Shown here in pieces: positions 7,741 through 17,171 of a stretch of DNA of 34,953 bases; the first letter of the stretch is position 1; the number at the start of each line of letters is the position of its first letter. The stretch lies in NCBI GenBank assembly GCA_905221035.1, contig CAJNBP010000015.1, positions 1 through 34,953 of the forward strand, written 5' to 3'. Position numbers and translations under genes: made by a program. The notes beneath the pieces are model-generated. The model saw nothing but the letters and a program-made list of their open reading frames with translations, was not told where the DNA came from and made no database searches. This DNA is from a bacterium (lineage in GTDB: Bacteria > Bacillota > Bacilli > Lactobacillales > Streptococcaceae).

Positions 7741-7919
7741 TTAAAATTGTGATTATGTTAACATTTTTGTTCTAACGAAAATCAATCTATCTCTTCTTTT
7801 AATCTTCATTTCTTATCTCCTTTTTGGAGATTGATTTTTCTGATTTCATTATATACCTTATTTGTCCCCATATCTCTTCTGTCCCTAGAAAGACTAAATC
7901 TGTTCCTAAACGGTCACTC

Positions 7920-8032
7920 ATACTCCATGAAAATCAAAAAGCAAATTAGGAAGCTAGTTGCAGGTTGCTCAAAGCACGGCTTTGAGATTGCAGATAGAGC
8001 TGACGTGGTTTGAAGAGATTTTCAACGAGTAT
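7920..8032. repeat. BOX element (short form)
   Basis: The 113-bp unit is bounded by ATACTC and GAGTAT and contains AGGTTGCTCAAAGCA and CTGACGTGGTTTGAAGAG, typical of pneumococcal BOX boxA and boxC modules without a boxB array between them. It lies between the acpP terminator and the choline-binding gene promoter. The remaining bases between 7741 and 7919 hold no gene that I can support. Confidence 0.85.
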
Positions 8033-8048
8033 TAAGCCAAATAAAAAA

Positions 8049-8070
8049 TTCCAAAGCAAATGCCTTGGAA
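8049..8070 (-). terminator. Terminator of the aminotransferase-recO-plsX-acpP operon
   Basis: TTCCAAGGCA and TGCTTTGGAA pair on the minus strand and are followed by a T6 run, about 10 bp after the acpP stop codon. Confidence 0.8.
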
Positions 8071-8080
8071 CTTCTTATCT

Positions 8081-8314
8081 TTATTTTGCTTGAATGATTT
8101 TAACCACATCTCCTACACTTTGCAGTTGGTCAATTTCCTCATCACTGATTTCAATACTAAATTCATCTTCCAGTGTCAAGATAAACTCCATCAAGTCAAC
8201 TGAGTCAGCATCCAAATCGTCTTTCAGACTCAAGGATTCTGTCACGACAAAATCCTCTCCCTGTCGCTCTTGGATAATGGTCACAATACGGTCAAAAATT
8301 TCTTTTTCTGTCAT
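8081..8314 (-). CDS. acpP: Acyl carrier protein
   Basis: The 77-residue acidic protein has the phosphopantetheine attachment motif DADSVDLMEF with S38. Acyl carrier proteins carry the growing acyl chain in fatty acid and phospholipid synthesis. It follows plsX by 5 bp, the usual plsX-acpP pairing. Streptococci also have another acpP in the fab cluster, so this is probably the second copy, which works with PlsX and acyl transfer rather than being the only carrier. It is the last gene of the operon. Confidence 0.93.
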   Translation of the reverse strand: MTEKEIFDRIVTIIQERQGEDFVVTESLSLKDDLDADSVDLMEFILTLEDEFSIEISDEEIDQLQSVGDVVKIIQAK

Positions 8315-8319
8315 CTCTT

Positions 8320-9312
8320 TTATTCTCCTGAAAATTCACGCGCAGTCTGGGCAACTACGTCTGTTTCTAGCATGGTACGAATTTGGCGAATCGTACTATA
8401 CACAGCCTTGGCATCGCTTGAGCCATGAGTCTTGACAACCGGTGCCTTGACACCAAACAAGACCGCTCCACCAACATCTGAATAGTTGAGCTGTTTTTTC
8501 AAACCTCTGAGGCTATCTTTGAGAAGGAGGGCGCCTAGTTTCGCTCGAAGACCACCACCTGTAATAGCGGTCTTGAGCAAGCCCATAATTCCCATGGCTG
8601 TCCCTTCAATGGACTTGAGCACAGCGTTTCCCGTGAAACCATCTGCCACAACAACATCCGCAACGCCATTCATCAAATCACGCGCTTCCACGTTTCCGAT
8701 AAAGTTCAAACTTTCATCAGCCACTAGTAATTCATAGGTTTCCTTGCGAAGTGGGTCTCCCTTACTACTCTCTGTTCCATTATTGAGCAAGCCAACACGT
8801 GGTTGCGCAATGCCACGGACATTTTTTGCATAGAAGGAACCGAGGACAGCGTATTGATGGAGGTGCTGGGCTGTATTTTCCGCATTGGCACCGAGGTCTA
8901 GCATGTCAAAACCTTTTCCATCTACAGTCGGCAAGGTCGACATAAGCCCAGGTCGATCGATATTCTTGATACGACCCACGATGAAGAATCCTGCTGCCAA
9001 CAAGGCACCTGTATTCCCAGCCGAAAGAACAGCGTCTGCTTCACCCTCTTTGACAGCCTTAGCTGCCAAGACCATGCTAGCATTTTTCTTCTTCCGAATA
9101 GCTCTCGTAGGTTCATCGTCTGAATCAATCTTTTCATCCGTATGGATAATGCTGACGCGCTCTGTCGCTGTCAGATATTTCTTGATTTTGCTTTCATCTC
9201 CGTAGAGTTGAACCTCGATATCTGAAAAGTCAGCTAGGGCTTGATTGACCCCCTCAACGATGGCCTGAGGTGCATAATCGCCTCCCATGGCATCTACTGC
9301 GATTTTTTTCAT
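8320..9312 (-). CDS. plsX: Phosphate acyltransferase PlsX
   Basis: The 330-residue protein begins with the PlsX signature [12 protein letters not shown] and contains [13 protein letters not shown] and DGFTGN. PlsX makes acyl-phosphate from acyl-ACP, the donor used by PlsY to start phospholipid synthesis. It is a peripheral membrane enzyme of full normal length. It overlaps the recO stop by 4 bp and precedes acpP, so its substrate carrier is made from the same transcript. Confidence 0.96.
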   Translation of the reverse strand: MKKIAVDAMGGDYAPQAIVEGVNQALADFSDIEVQLYGDESKIKKYLTATERVSIIHTDEKIDSDDEPTRAIRKKKNASMVLAAKAVKEGEADAVLSAGNTGALLAAGFFIVGRIKNIDRPGLMSTLPTVDGKGFDMLDLGANAENTAQHLHQYAVLGSFYAKNVRGIAQPRVGLLNNGTESSKGDPLRKETYELLVADESLNFIGNVEARDLMNGVADVVVADGFTGNAVLKSIEGTAMGIMGLLKTAITGGGLRAKLGALLLKDSLRGLKKQLNYSDVGGAVLFGVKAPVVKTHGSSDAKAVYSTIRQIRTMLETDVVAQTAREFSGE

Positions 9313-10079
9313 TTGTTTTCCTCTTTTAGTAATTGACCCCAGTCTGCTAGGGAATCAATAAATTTCTTTGATTTTAGATGAATCCCAACGTACTCTTCGT
9401 AGAGTTGATCCATAAATTGGCGTAGCTCTTGCTTAATTTCAGGCTTGAGCGAAATGGTCTCCAAGGTCTCAAAATCAATGGCTTGAAATTGATTGAGCAG
9501 ATAAGGGATGTTGGGATTGAGATAGCAACGTCTCTCATCCTCATGATAATGCTCTGGACAGAGGCAGGCTCCATATTTGAAAGAAAAATCAAAAGCCTGA
9601 CCAACCCGATGACAAAAGACACACTCATTAAAATTAAGACTGATTCCAAATCGGGTCAAGATTTGGATTTCAAAAATGTTGGTCAAAACCTGATAATCCA
9701 AGCCTGCTTCCATCAACTCCAAAGTCTTTTGCAAAAAAGCAAACAAGGGAGCATCCTGCTGATTGTCCTGCAAACTCGCATCTGCAAGAGCTGCTACGTA
9801 GGTCGCATAGGCCATGACAAAGAGATCACTATTAATCTTGGGAAAGGTCATGACCTCATGATAGTCCTCGATGTAGCTGAGCCCATCATCATTGATTCGC
9901 AAGAGAAATCGTGCCAGCACCAAGGGTTGAATAACAGGCGCCAGTTTGGACTGGCCAGCATGTTTGACGAAAAACATGCGCTTGCCAGCCTGCTCCGTAA
10001 AAATCTTGACTAGCTTATCATCCTCACGAAAGTTACGATTGTAGAGCACCAAGCCTTGACTCGTGATAGACTGAATCAT
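9309..10079 (-). CDS. recO: DNA repair protein RecO
   Basis: The 256-residue protein has an N-terminal OB fold (about 1-80, with [19 protein letters not shown]) and a C-terminal helical part with zinc ligands in CVFCHRVG and CLCPEHY. RecO works with RecR to load RecA on SSB-coated DNA in gap repair and recombination. It overlaps the genes on both sides by 4 bp. Length is normal for streptococci. A 194-codon frame on the opposite strand here is a coding shadow. Confidence 0.95.
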   Translation of the reverse strand: MIQSITSQGLVLYNRNFREDDKLVKIFTEQAGKRMFFVKHAGQSKLAPVIQPLVLARFLLRINDDGLSYIEDYHEVMTFPKINSDLFVMAYATYVAALADASLQDNQQDAPLFAFLQKTLELMEAGLDYQVLTNIFEIQILTRFGISLNFNECVFCHRVGQAFDFSFKYGACLCPEHYHEDERRCYLNPNIPYLLNQFQAIDFETLETISLKPEIKQELRQFMDQLYEEYVGIHLKSKKFIDSLADWGQLLKEENK

Positions 10080-11245
10080 GCTTCTCTCATATACTCCTCA
10101 AGTCGTTTCATGGCTTCTTTGATCGTCTCCATGCTAGCTGCATAAGACAGGCGAACATAGCCTTCCCCATAACGCCCAAAGGCAGCGCCAGGGATAAAGG
10201 CAACAGCCTTCTTCTGAGCAAAATCCTTCAGAAAGGCAAAAGAATCTTGATTGTAGCCTGCTGGAATCTTAGCAAAGATATAAAAGGCACCGTCTGGTTT
10301 GATAATCTCAAATCCAAGAGCAGTCATTTTCTCAATAATATAATCACGACGCTGGATGTATTCCTTCTTCATAGGCTCCGCATCGTTTTTACCAGCCGTC
10401 AAGGCTTCCACCGCAGCGTGTTGAGCCATAGTGTTTGCGGCAGTGACCAAGTACTGGTGACTCTTGATTAACTGGGCTGTAAAGGCCGCAGGAGCGAAAA
10501 TTAGACCCAAACGCCAACCTGTCATAGCATGCGATTTCGACAAACCATTGATAATAATAGCCTGATCTCTCAACATAGTTCCCAGAGATACATGGGCTTC
10601 GCCTGTATAGGTCAATTCTGAGTAAACCTCATCACAGACAACGAAAATTTCATACTTGCGTAAAACAGCTGCCAAGGCTTCCAACTGCTCCCGACTATAG
10701 GTAATTCCTGTTGGGTTGGCTGGATAGTTGAGAATTACCGCCTTGAGCTTGTCGCCCTGCTCTAAAATAGCCTTTTCCAACATCTCAGGAGTCAAGACAA
10801 ACCCATTTTCAGTCGTGTCAATCTCGACAATCTCTGCCCCAACTAGATTGACAATTGGCTCATAACCTGGATAGGCAGGAGCTGGCAAGAGTACCTTGTC
10901 TCCCTCTTCCAAAATAGCTGTCAAAGTCGCAGATAAAGCCTCTGTCGCCCCAATTGTAACCAAGATTTCATTTTCAGGAGCATAGTCCAGTTGGTACTTT
11001 TCCTTAACAAAATCACTGGCCGCCTGACGTAAGGTCAGCAGACCACTCATCCCTGTATAGTAGGATTGGTTCTGGTCAATCGCTCGCTTGGCCGCCTCCT
11101 TAACATGATCTGGCGTTGTAAAATCAGGTTCCCCCAAGGTCAAACGCAAGACCCCAGGAATCTCCGAAATAGCCTGGTCAAACTGACGAATCAACGAAAC
11201 TTGAATCTTATCTAACTGTTTATTAAAGCGCTTAGTTAAATCCAT
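10076..11245 (-). CDS. Class I PLP-dependent aminotransferase (aspartate/aromatic type)
   Basis: The 389-residue protein has the fold-type I aminotransferase motifs: NYPANPTG around 173-180, CDEVYSE, and the PLP lysine K237 in [15 protein letters not shown]. It moves amino groups between an amino acid and 2-oxoglutarate; substrate choice (aspartate or aromatic) cannot be read with certainty, and pneumococcal homologues here are named aspC or araT. AGGAGG precedes the ATG, and TATAAT at 11276-11281 is a good -10. It is the first gene of the four-gene operon with recO, plsX and acpP. Confidence 0.9.
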   Translation of the reverse strand: MDLTKRFNKQLDKIQVSLIRQFDQAISEIPGVLRLTLGEPDFTTPDHVKEAAKRAIDQNQSYYTGMSGLLTLRQAASDFVKEKYQLDYAPENEILVTIGATEALSATLTAILEEGDKVLLPAPAYPGYEPIVNLVGAEIVEIDTTENGFVLTPEMLEKAILEQGDKLKAVILNYPANPTGITYSREQLEALAAVLRKYEIFVVCDEVYSELTYTGEAHVSLGTMLRDQAIIINGLSKSHAMTGWRLGLIFAPAAFTAQLIKSHQYLVTAANTMAQHAAVEALTAGKNDAEPMKKEYIQRRDYIIEKMTALGFEIIKPDGAFYIFAKIPAGYNQDSFAFLKDFAQKKAVAFIPGAAFGRYGEGYVRLSYAASMETIKEAMKRLEEYMREA

Positions 11246-11275
11246 AGATACCTCCTACTGTCAAAACGTATCTCT

Positions 11276-11281
11276 ATTATA
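11276..11281 (-). promoter_or_regulatory. -10 box of the aminotransferase operon
   Basis: TATAAT on the minus strand lies about 30 bp before the start codon. No good -35 is seen at 16-18 bp. The 340-bp divergent gap up to 11585 also holds a hairpin at 11408-11445 and the promoter of the transporter gene; no further gene is apparent. Confidence 0.5.
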
Positions 11282-11407
11282 CTACAAAAGCCCCCCGACC
11301 GCAAAAATACATTGGAGAATAACGCTAGCATAACAAATTGAAGTATTTAAAATGAATTTATTGCAACTCTACTAACGGACTTAGTTTGGATTAGATAAGC
11401 GCAACAA

Positions 11408-11445
11408 AAAAATACCAGAGGTGGAGCTCTAGTATCTTTGTTTTT
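11408..11445. terminator. Hairpin with T run in the divergent gap
   Basis: ATACCAGAG and CTCTAGTAT pair with one mismatch around GTGGAG, and T-rich sequence follows on the plus strand. No plus-strand gene precedes it, so it may be a relic or a leader element. Confidence 0.4.
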
Positions 11446-11529
11446 GCCAAGACTTCGTTACAGTTCTTGTAAGATTATTATTACATGATTACCACTACTT
11501 GTCAAATAATTGTTAGCTCCACTTTCTAT

Positions 11530-11558
11530 TTTACTTTTCCTGTTTACAGGTCTATAAT
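11530..11558 (+). promoter_or_regulatory. Promoter of the YeiH-family transporter
   Basis: TTTACT and TATAAT with a 17-bp spacer lie about 30 bp before the ATG. The spacer holds the inverted repeat CCTGTTTACAGG, a possible operator for an unknown regulator. Confidence 0.6.
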
Positions 11559-11585
11559 GGTAACAGATTCTATTTGGAGGTTCTT

Positions 11586-12596
11586 ATGTCATTTCTATCA
11601 AAAAATGGAGCAGGCATCTTGGCCTGCCTTCTCATTTCCATCCTATCTTGGTACTTAGGAGGATTCTTCCCTGTCATTGGTGCACCCGTTTTTGCGATTT
11701 TTATGGGAATGCTTCTCCATCCCTTTCTCTCATCCTATAAACAACTGGATGCGGGATTGACCTTTAGTTCCAAGAAATTGCTCCAATATGCTGTTATCTT
11801 ACTTGGTTTTGGTCTCAATATCTCGCAAGTCTTCGCAGTTGGACAATCTTCGCTCCCTGTTATCCTGTCCACCATTTCAATAGCCTTGATTGTTGCCTAC
11901 CTCTTCCAGCGCTTCTTTGCACTGGACACAAAACTGGCTACCTTGATTGGAGTAGGTTCTTCCATCTGTGGGGGCTCTGCCATTGCAGCGACAGCGCCCG
12001 TTATCCATGCCAAGGAAAAGGAAGTAGCCCAAGCCATTTCCGTTATCTTTTTCTTCAATGTCTTGGCTGCGCTCATCTTTCCAACCCTAGGTACCTGGCT
12101 TCATCTATCCAATGACGGCTTCGCCCTCTTTGCAGGAACTGCAGTCAATGATACTTCCTCTGTAACCGCTACAGCCAGCGCCTGGGACAATCTCTACCAG
12201 ACCAATACCCTCGAATCCGCAACCATTGTCAAACTCACACGAACCCTAGCTATCATCCCCATCACTCTCTTTCTCTCCTACTGGCAAAGTCGTGAGCAAA
12301 AAAATAAACAAGGCATACAACTGAAAAAAGTCTTCCCGCTTTTTATCCTTTACTTCATTCTTGCATCTCTCCTAACCACCCTACTGACCTCTCTCGGTGT
12401 GTCCAGTAGTTTCTTTACCCCTCTCAAACAACTCTCCAAATTTCTCATTATCATGGCCATGAGTGCCATCGGTCTCAAAACAAACCTGGTCGCTATGGTC
12501 AAATCTAGCGGAAAATCCATTGTCCTCGGAGCCATCTGCTGGATTGCCATCATCCTCACCAGCCTCGGGATGCAGACCCTTATCGGCATTTTCTAA
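11586..12596 (+). CDS. YeiH-family (UPF0324) membrane transporter
   Basis: The 336-residue protein has about ten hydrophobic segments and the family stretch [14 protein letters not shown] in the middle, with [11 protein letters not shown] later. YeiH proteins are called putative sulfate exporters; the substrate in streptococci is unproven. GGAGG lies 7 nt before the ATG at 11586; a TTG four codons upstream is not used because the ribosome site covers it. It is the only plus-strand housekeeping gene in this block and ends in a shared terminator with the convergent CoA-binding gene. Confidence 0.85.
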   Translation: MSFLSKNGAGILACLLISILSWYLGGFFPVIGAPVFAIFMGMLLHPFLSSYKQLDAGLTFSSKKLLQYAVILLGFGLNISQVFAVGQSSLPVILSTISIALIVAYLFQRFFALDTKLATLIGVGSSICGGSAIAATAPVIHAKEKEVAQAISVIFFFNVLAALIFPTLGTWLHLSNDGFALFAGTAVNDTSSVTATASAWDNLYQTNTLESATIVKLTRTLAIIPITLFLSYWQSREQKNKQGIQLKKVFPLFILYFILASLLTTLLTSLGVSSSFFTPLKQLSKFLIIMAMSAIGLKTNLVAMVKSSGKSIVLGAICWIAIILTSLGMQTLIGIF

Positions 12597-12600
12597 CACA

Positions 12601-12626
12601 AAAGGTAGCCCACCAGCTACCTTTTT
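12601..12626. terminator. Bidirectional terminator
   Basis: AAAGGTAGC pairs with GCTACCTTT around a 6-nt loop with T run on the plus side and a shorter one on the minus side. It lies between the convergent transporter and CoA-binding genes. Confidence 0.8.
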
Positions 12627-12627
12627 A

Positions 12628-13065
12628 TTATACTTCCTCAATCAAGCGAGTATGTTCTCTCTTGATGCAACGATTCATCACGATATCATCACATCCACCA
12701 GCACGCAAGATTTCTTCCGCTTCTAGACTTTCAAGTCCTAGCTGTGCCCAAAAAATCTTAGCATCAGCTTTGAGAAAATCACGCGCCACATCTGGCAAAA
12801 ACTCGCTGCGACGGTAAACATTGACAATATCTACAGGAAAAGGAATCTCAGCAAGGCTGGCATAAGCCTTTTCACCCAAGATTTCGCCACCTGCCGCCTT
12901 GGGATTGACAGGGATAATTTTATAACCCCGAGCCTGCATTTCCTTGGTCACTCGATTGCTGGTTGTTTCCTCACGGTCAGACAGGCCCACCACAGCAAGG
13001 GTTTTACTCGTTGCGAGATACTGACGAATCACGCCATCACTTGGATTGATAAATTCTTGACTCAT
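12628..13065 (-). CDS. CoA-binding domain protein (YccU-like)
   Basis: The 145-residue protein is a single Rossmann-like CoA-binding domain with TLAVVGLSDREETTSNRV at its nucleotide loop and VNPKAAG after the second strand. Such proteins are related to the CoA-binding part of succinyl-CoA synthetase; the cell role is unknown. AAAAAGGAGG precedes the ATG. It lies between polA and the transporter, as in pneumococcus. No catalytic residues can be assigned. Confidence 0.85.
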   Translation of the reverse strand: MSQEFINPSDGVIRQYLATSKTLAVVGLSDREETTSNRVTKEMQARGYKIIPVNPKAAGGEILGEKAYASLAEIPFPVDIVNVYRRSEFLPDVARDFLKADAKIFWAQLGLESLEAEEILRAGGCDDIVMNRCIKREHTRLIEEV

Positions 13066-13125
13066 AGAAATCCTCCTTTTTCATCAGTATAGCACAATTT
13101 GAAAAGGCTTGCAGATTTTGACTAC

Positions 13126-13151
13126 AAAAAAGGAGGACTAGCCCCCTTTTT
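13126..13151 (-). terminator. polA terminator
   Basis: On the minus strand AAAAAGGGGG and CCTCCTTTTTT pair across CTAGT with one mismatch, starting at the polA stop codon and ending in six T. Confidence 0.75.
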
Positions 13152-15783
13152 ATTTAGCCTCGTACCAGGTTGCCCCTTCATTCTCATCCGCGATGAGGGG
13201 AACACTGAGTTGAATGGCTTCTTCCATGGTTTGTTTGACCAATTTTTTCATCTCTGCCAGTTCCGATTTAGGAACTTCAAGGACGATTTCATCGTGCACT
13301 TGTAACAACATCTTAGTCTGATAACCGCCTTCAACTAGAGCCTTATCTAGCTGGATCATAGCAATCTTGAGAATATCTGCCGCAGATCCCTGAATAGGAG
13401 AGTTGATGGCAGTCCGCTCCGCAAAACCACGAATATTAAAGTTGCGCGAATTGATATCTGGCAACTCACGGCGACGCTTGAAGAGGGTCTCCACATAGCC
13501 CTTATCACGCGCCTCACGCACCACCTCATCCATATAGTTTTTAATACCTGGGAAGCGTTCAAAGTAGGTATCAATGTAGGCTTTGGCCTCCTTACGACTG
13601 ATGCCCAGATTATTAGACAAACCAAAATCTGAAATCCCGTAAACCACTCCAAAGTTAACTGCCTTGGCATTACGACGGTCATTTGCAGTCACATCCTCAG
13701 GACGCTCAATGCCAAAGACACGCATGGCTGTAGAAGTATGGATATCCGCCCCCTCTTGGAAGGCCTTAATCAAGTGTTCATCCTTAGAAATATGCGCCAA
13801 AACGCGCAATTCAATCTGTGAATAATCGGAGCTGAGAAGGACACTATCCTCCCACTCAGGCACAAAAGCCTTACGAATGAGACGACCTTGCTCCAAACGC
13901 ACAGGGATATTTTGCAGGTTGGGATCCACACTAGACAGACGACCTGTCTGGGTCAAATCTTGCACATAGCGGGTATGAATCTTACCATCAGCCAAAATCC
14001 AGTCCTGCAAGCCAATTACATAAGTCGATTGAATCTTAGCAATCTGACGGTAGTCTAGAATTTTCTTAACAATCGGAGCAATAGGAGCCAGACGCTCCAA
14101 CACATCCACCGCTGTTGAGTAACCCGTTTTAGTTTTCTTAGTGTATTCTAGAGGAAGACCCAACTTTTCAAAAAGAAGCACGCCCAACTGCTTAGGCGAG
14201 TTGATATTAAACTCCTCACCAGCCAGTTCATAAATCTCTTGAGTCAGTTTTTCAATGACAAGCTCATTTTCAGCCTGCATCTCAAGCAAGGTCTCTTTCT
14301 TGACCGTAATCCCAGCAATTTCCATCTTGGCAAGGACGAAGGCTAGAGGTTGCTCTATATCATAGAGAAGCTCTAATTGCCCATTTTCACTGAGTTTTTC
14401 AAGTAAAACCGGCTCAGTCTCAACCAAAACAGCAAGCTTACGAGCCAAGTGTTCCAAGAATTTCTCGCGTTCAGGAATGGCCTTCTTAACACCCTTACCA
14501 TAGAAAGTCTCATCATCGACCAAATAAGTCTGACCATAAAGACTAGCTATAGTCGCAATTTCATTGTCCTCCACAGTCGAAAGGAGATATTTAGCCAAAC
14601 GGCTATCAAAGGCAGGCGCCTGCAAATCCAGACCAAAGCGATTCAAGAGAACTTTAGCCTTCTTAAAATCATACACTTTCATAGGTGTTTTTTCTAGAAA
14701 CTCCTTGAAAATCGGGTCTTGCAAAAGTCCAAGCTTGTCTGTAGCATAAAGCTTTTCCCCACAAGACCAAGCAAAACCAACCAAATCATCCGTATGGTAA
14801 TTCTCACCAAAAAGCTCAAAATGGAAGATAGACTCTTCACTCAGCATGTCTTGACTAACTTGGTCAACGATAGTAAAGTCCAAACTTTCAGTCACATCGC
14901 CTGAAGACACATTTAAAGCCTGCTTGAGCTGTTTGAAGCCCATCTCATCGTAGAATTTCCCAAGATTTTCAACATCTGGACCACTATAGACCAAATCCTC
15001 CAAACCAATCTCAATCGGTGCCTTGGTATCAATGGTCGCCAGTGTTTTAGACAAAAAGGCCTGTCCCTTATCATTGATGAGATTTTCCTTCATCTTAGAA
15101 GCCTTCATCCCATCGATATTCTCATAAATCCCCTCGAGCGAGCCATGCTCCAGCAAGAGCTTGATACCCGTCTTTTCACCGATTTTGGTCACCCCAGGGA
15201 TATTATCCGACTTATCACCCATGAGCGCCTTGAGATCGATAAACTGCGTCGGTGTAATGCCCATCTTTTCCATGAGATAATCTGGCGTAAAGGCCTCAAA
15301 CTCAGCCACACCTTTCTTGGAAATCTCAACCACCGTATGCTCATCCGTCAGCTGAATCAAATCCCTGTCCCCACTGACAATGGTAATATCAAAACCATCC
15401 TGCTCAGCTAGTTTATCCAACGTCCCAATGATGTCATCCGCCTCATACTGAGCCAACTCATAATGACGAATCCCCATATGATCCAGCAACTCTCGAATAA
15501 AGGGAAATTGCTCACGAAACTCATCAGGAGTCTTAGCCCGACCACCCTTATAGTCCGCATACATCTCTGTCCGGAAGGTCGTCTTTCCCGCATCAAAAGC
15601 CACCAAAATATGACTCGGCTCAACCCGCTCCAACAAATGGCTCAACATCAACTGGAAACCATAAATCGCATTGGTATGCAAACCAGCCGCATTCTTAAAA
15701 CGGTCCAACTGCTGATAGAGCGCAAAAAACGCCCGAAAAGCAACAGAAGACCCATCAATCAATAATAATTTTTTCTTATCCAT
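13150..15783 (-). CDS. polA: DNA polymerase I
   Basis: The 877-residue protein has a 5'-nuclease domain (about 1-290, with LLLIDGSSVAFRAFFAL and IVSGDRDLIQL), a middle 3'-5' exonuclease-like domain whose acidic catalytic motifs look degenerate, and a family A polymerase domain (about 480-877) with SSDYSQIELR, the O helix around KAVNFGVVYG and QVHDEIVLEV. It fills gaps and removes RNA primers. The ATG at 15783 gives the length known for pneumococcal PolA; an in-frame ATG 12 codons earlier lacks a ribosome site too. TATAAT ends only 6 bp before the chosen ATG, which suggests a leaderless transcript. Confidence 0.95.
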   Translation of the reverse strand: MDKKKLLLIDGSSVAFRAFFALYQQLDRFKNAAGLHTNAIYGFQLMLSHLLERVEPSHILVAFDAGKTTFRTEMYADYKGGRAKTPDEFREQFPFIRELLDHMGIRHYELAQYEADDIIGTLDKLAEQDGFDITIVSGDRDLIQLTDEHTVVEISKKGVAEFEAFTPDYLMEKMGITPTQFIDLKALMGDKSDNIPGVTKIGEKTGIKLLLEHGSLEGIYENIDGMKASKMKENLINDKGQAFLSKTLATIDTKAPIEIGLEDLVYSGPDVENLGKFYDEMGFKQLKQALNVSSGDVTESLDFTIVDQVSQDMLSEESIFHFELFGENYHTDDLVGFAWSCGEKLYATDKLGLLQDPIFKEFLEKTPMKVYDFKKAKVLLNRFGLDLQAPAFDSRLAKYLLSTVEDNEIATIASLYGQTYLVDDETFYGKGVKKAIPEREKFLEHLARKLAVLVETEPVLLEKLSENGQLELLYDIEQPLAFVLAKMEIAGITVKKETLLEMQAENELVIEKLTQEIYELAGEEFNINSPKQLGVLLFEKLGLPLEYTKKTKTGYSTAVDVLERLAPIAPIVKKILDYRQIAKIQSTYVIGLQDWILADGKIHTRYVQDLTQTGRLSSVDPNLQNIPVRLEQGRLIRKAFVPEWEDSVLLSSDYSQIELRVLAHISKDEHLIKAFQEGADIHTSTAMRVFGIERPEDVTANDRRNAKAVNFGVVYGISDFGLSNNLGISRKEAKAYIDTYFERFPGIKNYMDEVVREARDKGYVETLFKRRRELPDINSRNFNIRGFAERTAINSPIQGSAADILKIAMIQLDKALVEGGYQTKMLLQVHDEIVLEVPKSELAEMKKLVKQTMEEAIQLSVPLIADENEGATWYEAK

Positions 15784-15789
15784 ACACCC

Positions 15790-15795
15790 ATTATA
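15790..15795 (-). promoter_or_regulatory. -10 box very close to the polA start
   Basis: TATAAT is followed by GGGTGT and then the polA ATG. A start site 6-7 bp after the -10 would fall on or next to the ATG. No good -35 and no Shine-Dalgarno sequence are visible. Confidence 0.5.
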
Positions 15796-15850
15796 AAGGA
15801 AAGCACCAAAAAATACCATTGGGAAGAGCTAGAGCAAGTATTTTTCAAAC

Positions 15851-16850
15851 TTTTTCCGAATAAATAGATAGAGCCAGAGAATCTAGTAAACCTAGATTTA
15901 AAACTATGGTATAATGAAAGGAGAAGAAATATGACTGTACGTCATCCGGGCATCAGCCCGACCAACGATTTGGTTGCTAAGAAAATCTTTAGCAATCCGG
16001 AAATCACTTGTCAATTTATCCGCGATATGCTGGACTTGCCAGCCAAAAATGTGACTATTTTAGAGGGAAGTAACATTCACGTCTTGCCTTCCCTGCCCTA
16101 CTCGGCTCAGGATTTCTACACTAGTATTGATGTCTTGGCTGAGTTGGATAATGGGACACAGGTTATTATTGAAATTCAGGTGCATCATCAGAATTTTTTC
16201 ATCAATCGCCTGTGGGCTTATTTGTGCAGTCAGGTCAATCAAAACCTAGAAAAAATTCGCCAGCGAGAAGGTGATACCCACCAGAGTTACAAGCATATCG
16301 CACCTGTTTACGCTATTGCAATTGTCGATAGTAATTATTTTCAGGATGATTTAGCCTTTCACAGTTTTAGTATGCGAGAGGACACGACAGGTGAGGTCTT
16401 AACCATCACAAACAATGGACAAGAAAACCATCTGGTTAAGATGGCGTTCTTGGAACTAAAAAAATACAGAGAAACCAGCAAAGACGAGGTTCGTAAACCG
16501 TGGTTAGAGTTTTTCGGGAACAAACCCTTTACCCAGCAACCCGAGCGAGCCATCAGCCAAGCAGACCAACTGCTAGACTACAAGAGCTGGTCTGAGGAGG
16601 ACAGGAAAATGTTTAGTCAACTACGTATGCGCGAAGAACAGGCATTGTTGGCACAGGACTATGCCTTGGAACAAGCTGAAGAAAGAGGATTAGAACGTGG
16701 TATTGAACAGGGACTGGAACGAGGACGAGCAGAGGGTATCGAAGAGGGATTAAAAGTAGGTCTAGTAAATCTCGTTCGCCAACATCTTTTAACTGCTGAG
16801 GTTGCAAGTCAGCAATTGGGCATGACCGTCGCTGAGTTTGAGGCACTATT
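15851..16850. repeat. Inverted repeat arm 1 (Rpn gene plus its promoter region)
   Basis: About 1 kb here, including the cin-box, the AATCTAG hairpin and the gene, is matched in inverted orientation at about 24870-25922. Identity is very high through the first 220 codons and lower in the charged repeats near the 3' end. The end points are approximate because they were set by eye. Confidence 0.85.
15855..15862 (+). promoter_or_regulatory. cin-box-like sequence upstream of Rpn copy 1
   Basis: TCCGAATA matches 7 of 8 bases of the ComX box TACGAATA, and T-rich sequence precedes it. It is 69 bp before the ATG. Between them lie the inverted repeat AATCTAGTAAACCTAGATT (15880-15898) and an extended -10 TGGTATAAT (15907-15915), so a basal vegetative promoter and a competence promoter may both drive the gene. 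Confidence 0.6.
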
Positions 16851-16866
16851 AGATTATCACAAATAA
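15931..16866 (+). CDS. Rpn-family PD-(D/E)XK nuclease/transposase-like protein, copy 1
   Basis: The 311-residue protein starts with the family stretch HPGISPTNDLVAKKIF and has the nuclease core FYTSIDVLAEL then VIIEIQVHHQ, the D...ExQ variant of the PD-(D/E)XK active site. A charged repeat region (about 245-275, units like ERGLERG and EGIEEG) precedes the C-terminal helix FEALL. Rpn proteins in E. coli are DNA endonucleases that raise RecA-independent recombination; the streptococcal ones are less studied. GAAAGGAG precedes the ATG. The cin-box upstream suggests late-competence expression. A near-identical inverted copy lies at 24862-25845 and a 5'-truncated fragment at 18003-18297. Confidence 0.85.
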   Translation: MTVRHPGISPTNDLVAKKIFSNPEITCQFIRDMLDLPAKNVTILEGSNIHVLPSLPYSAQDFYTSIDVLAELDNGTQVIIEIQVHHQNFFINRLWAYLCSQVNQNLEKIRQREGDTHQSYKHIAPVYAIAIVDSNYFQDDLAFHSFSMREDTTGEVLTITNNGQENHLVKMAFLELKKYRETSKDEVRKPWLEFFGNKPFTQQPERAISQADQLLDYKSWSEEDRKMFSQLRMREEQALLAQDYALEQAEERGLERGIEQGLERGRAEGIEEGLKVGLVNLVRQHLLTAEVASQQLGMTVAEFEALLDYHK

Positions 16867-17124
16867 AAGTCAAAAACACTATCTTTGGTTTTCGGTCATC
16901 CTTAGAGTGCTTCGTTTGGTAGTCTTCCCTTAGGATCTTTTACCATTCTTCTTTTAATTCCAGCTATACCGTTTAAAACGGCTATCGGAGAGCACTTGAC
17001 TAGATTCATATTCATAATTCATATCTTTATTTCATCATTTTTTGTTTCGCAGGAAGTCTAATGAAATTCTATGTTTGTAACCTATATAGTCATAAATTCA
17101 ATTAACTAGAAACTTTTAAAAAAC
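16867..17124. other. Intergenic stretch without recognised gene
   Basis: I see no supported gene between the Rpn stop and the terminator that starts at 17125. Sequence around 16880-17000 could be a decayed mobile fragment, but I cannot name it. Confidence 0.4.
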
Positions 17125-17171
17125 ATATAAAAACTAAGTCATATTTTTACTAGATGACTTAGTTTTTATAT
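17125..17171. terminator. 18-bp perfect hairpin terminator at the end of the PBECR4-like gene
   Basis: ATATAAAAACTAAGTCAT pairs perfectly with 17154-17171 around an 11-nt loop. It overlaps the last codons and stop of the gene ending at 17159 and can work on both strands. Confidence 0.8.

Noticed and set aside
7807..7809. 18-codon frame MKIKRRDRLIFVRTKMLT with AAGGAG upstream (minus strand from 7809)
   Set aside because: It lies before the strong promoter of gene B, without its own promoter, and is unrecognised; too weak to annotate.
9429..10013. 194-codon plus-strand frame
   Set aside because: It is fully antisense to recO, has no ribosome site and a composition typical of a coding shadow.
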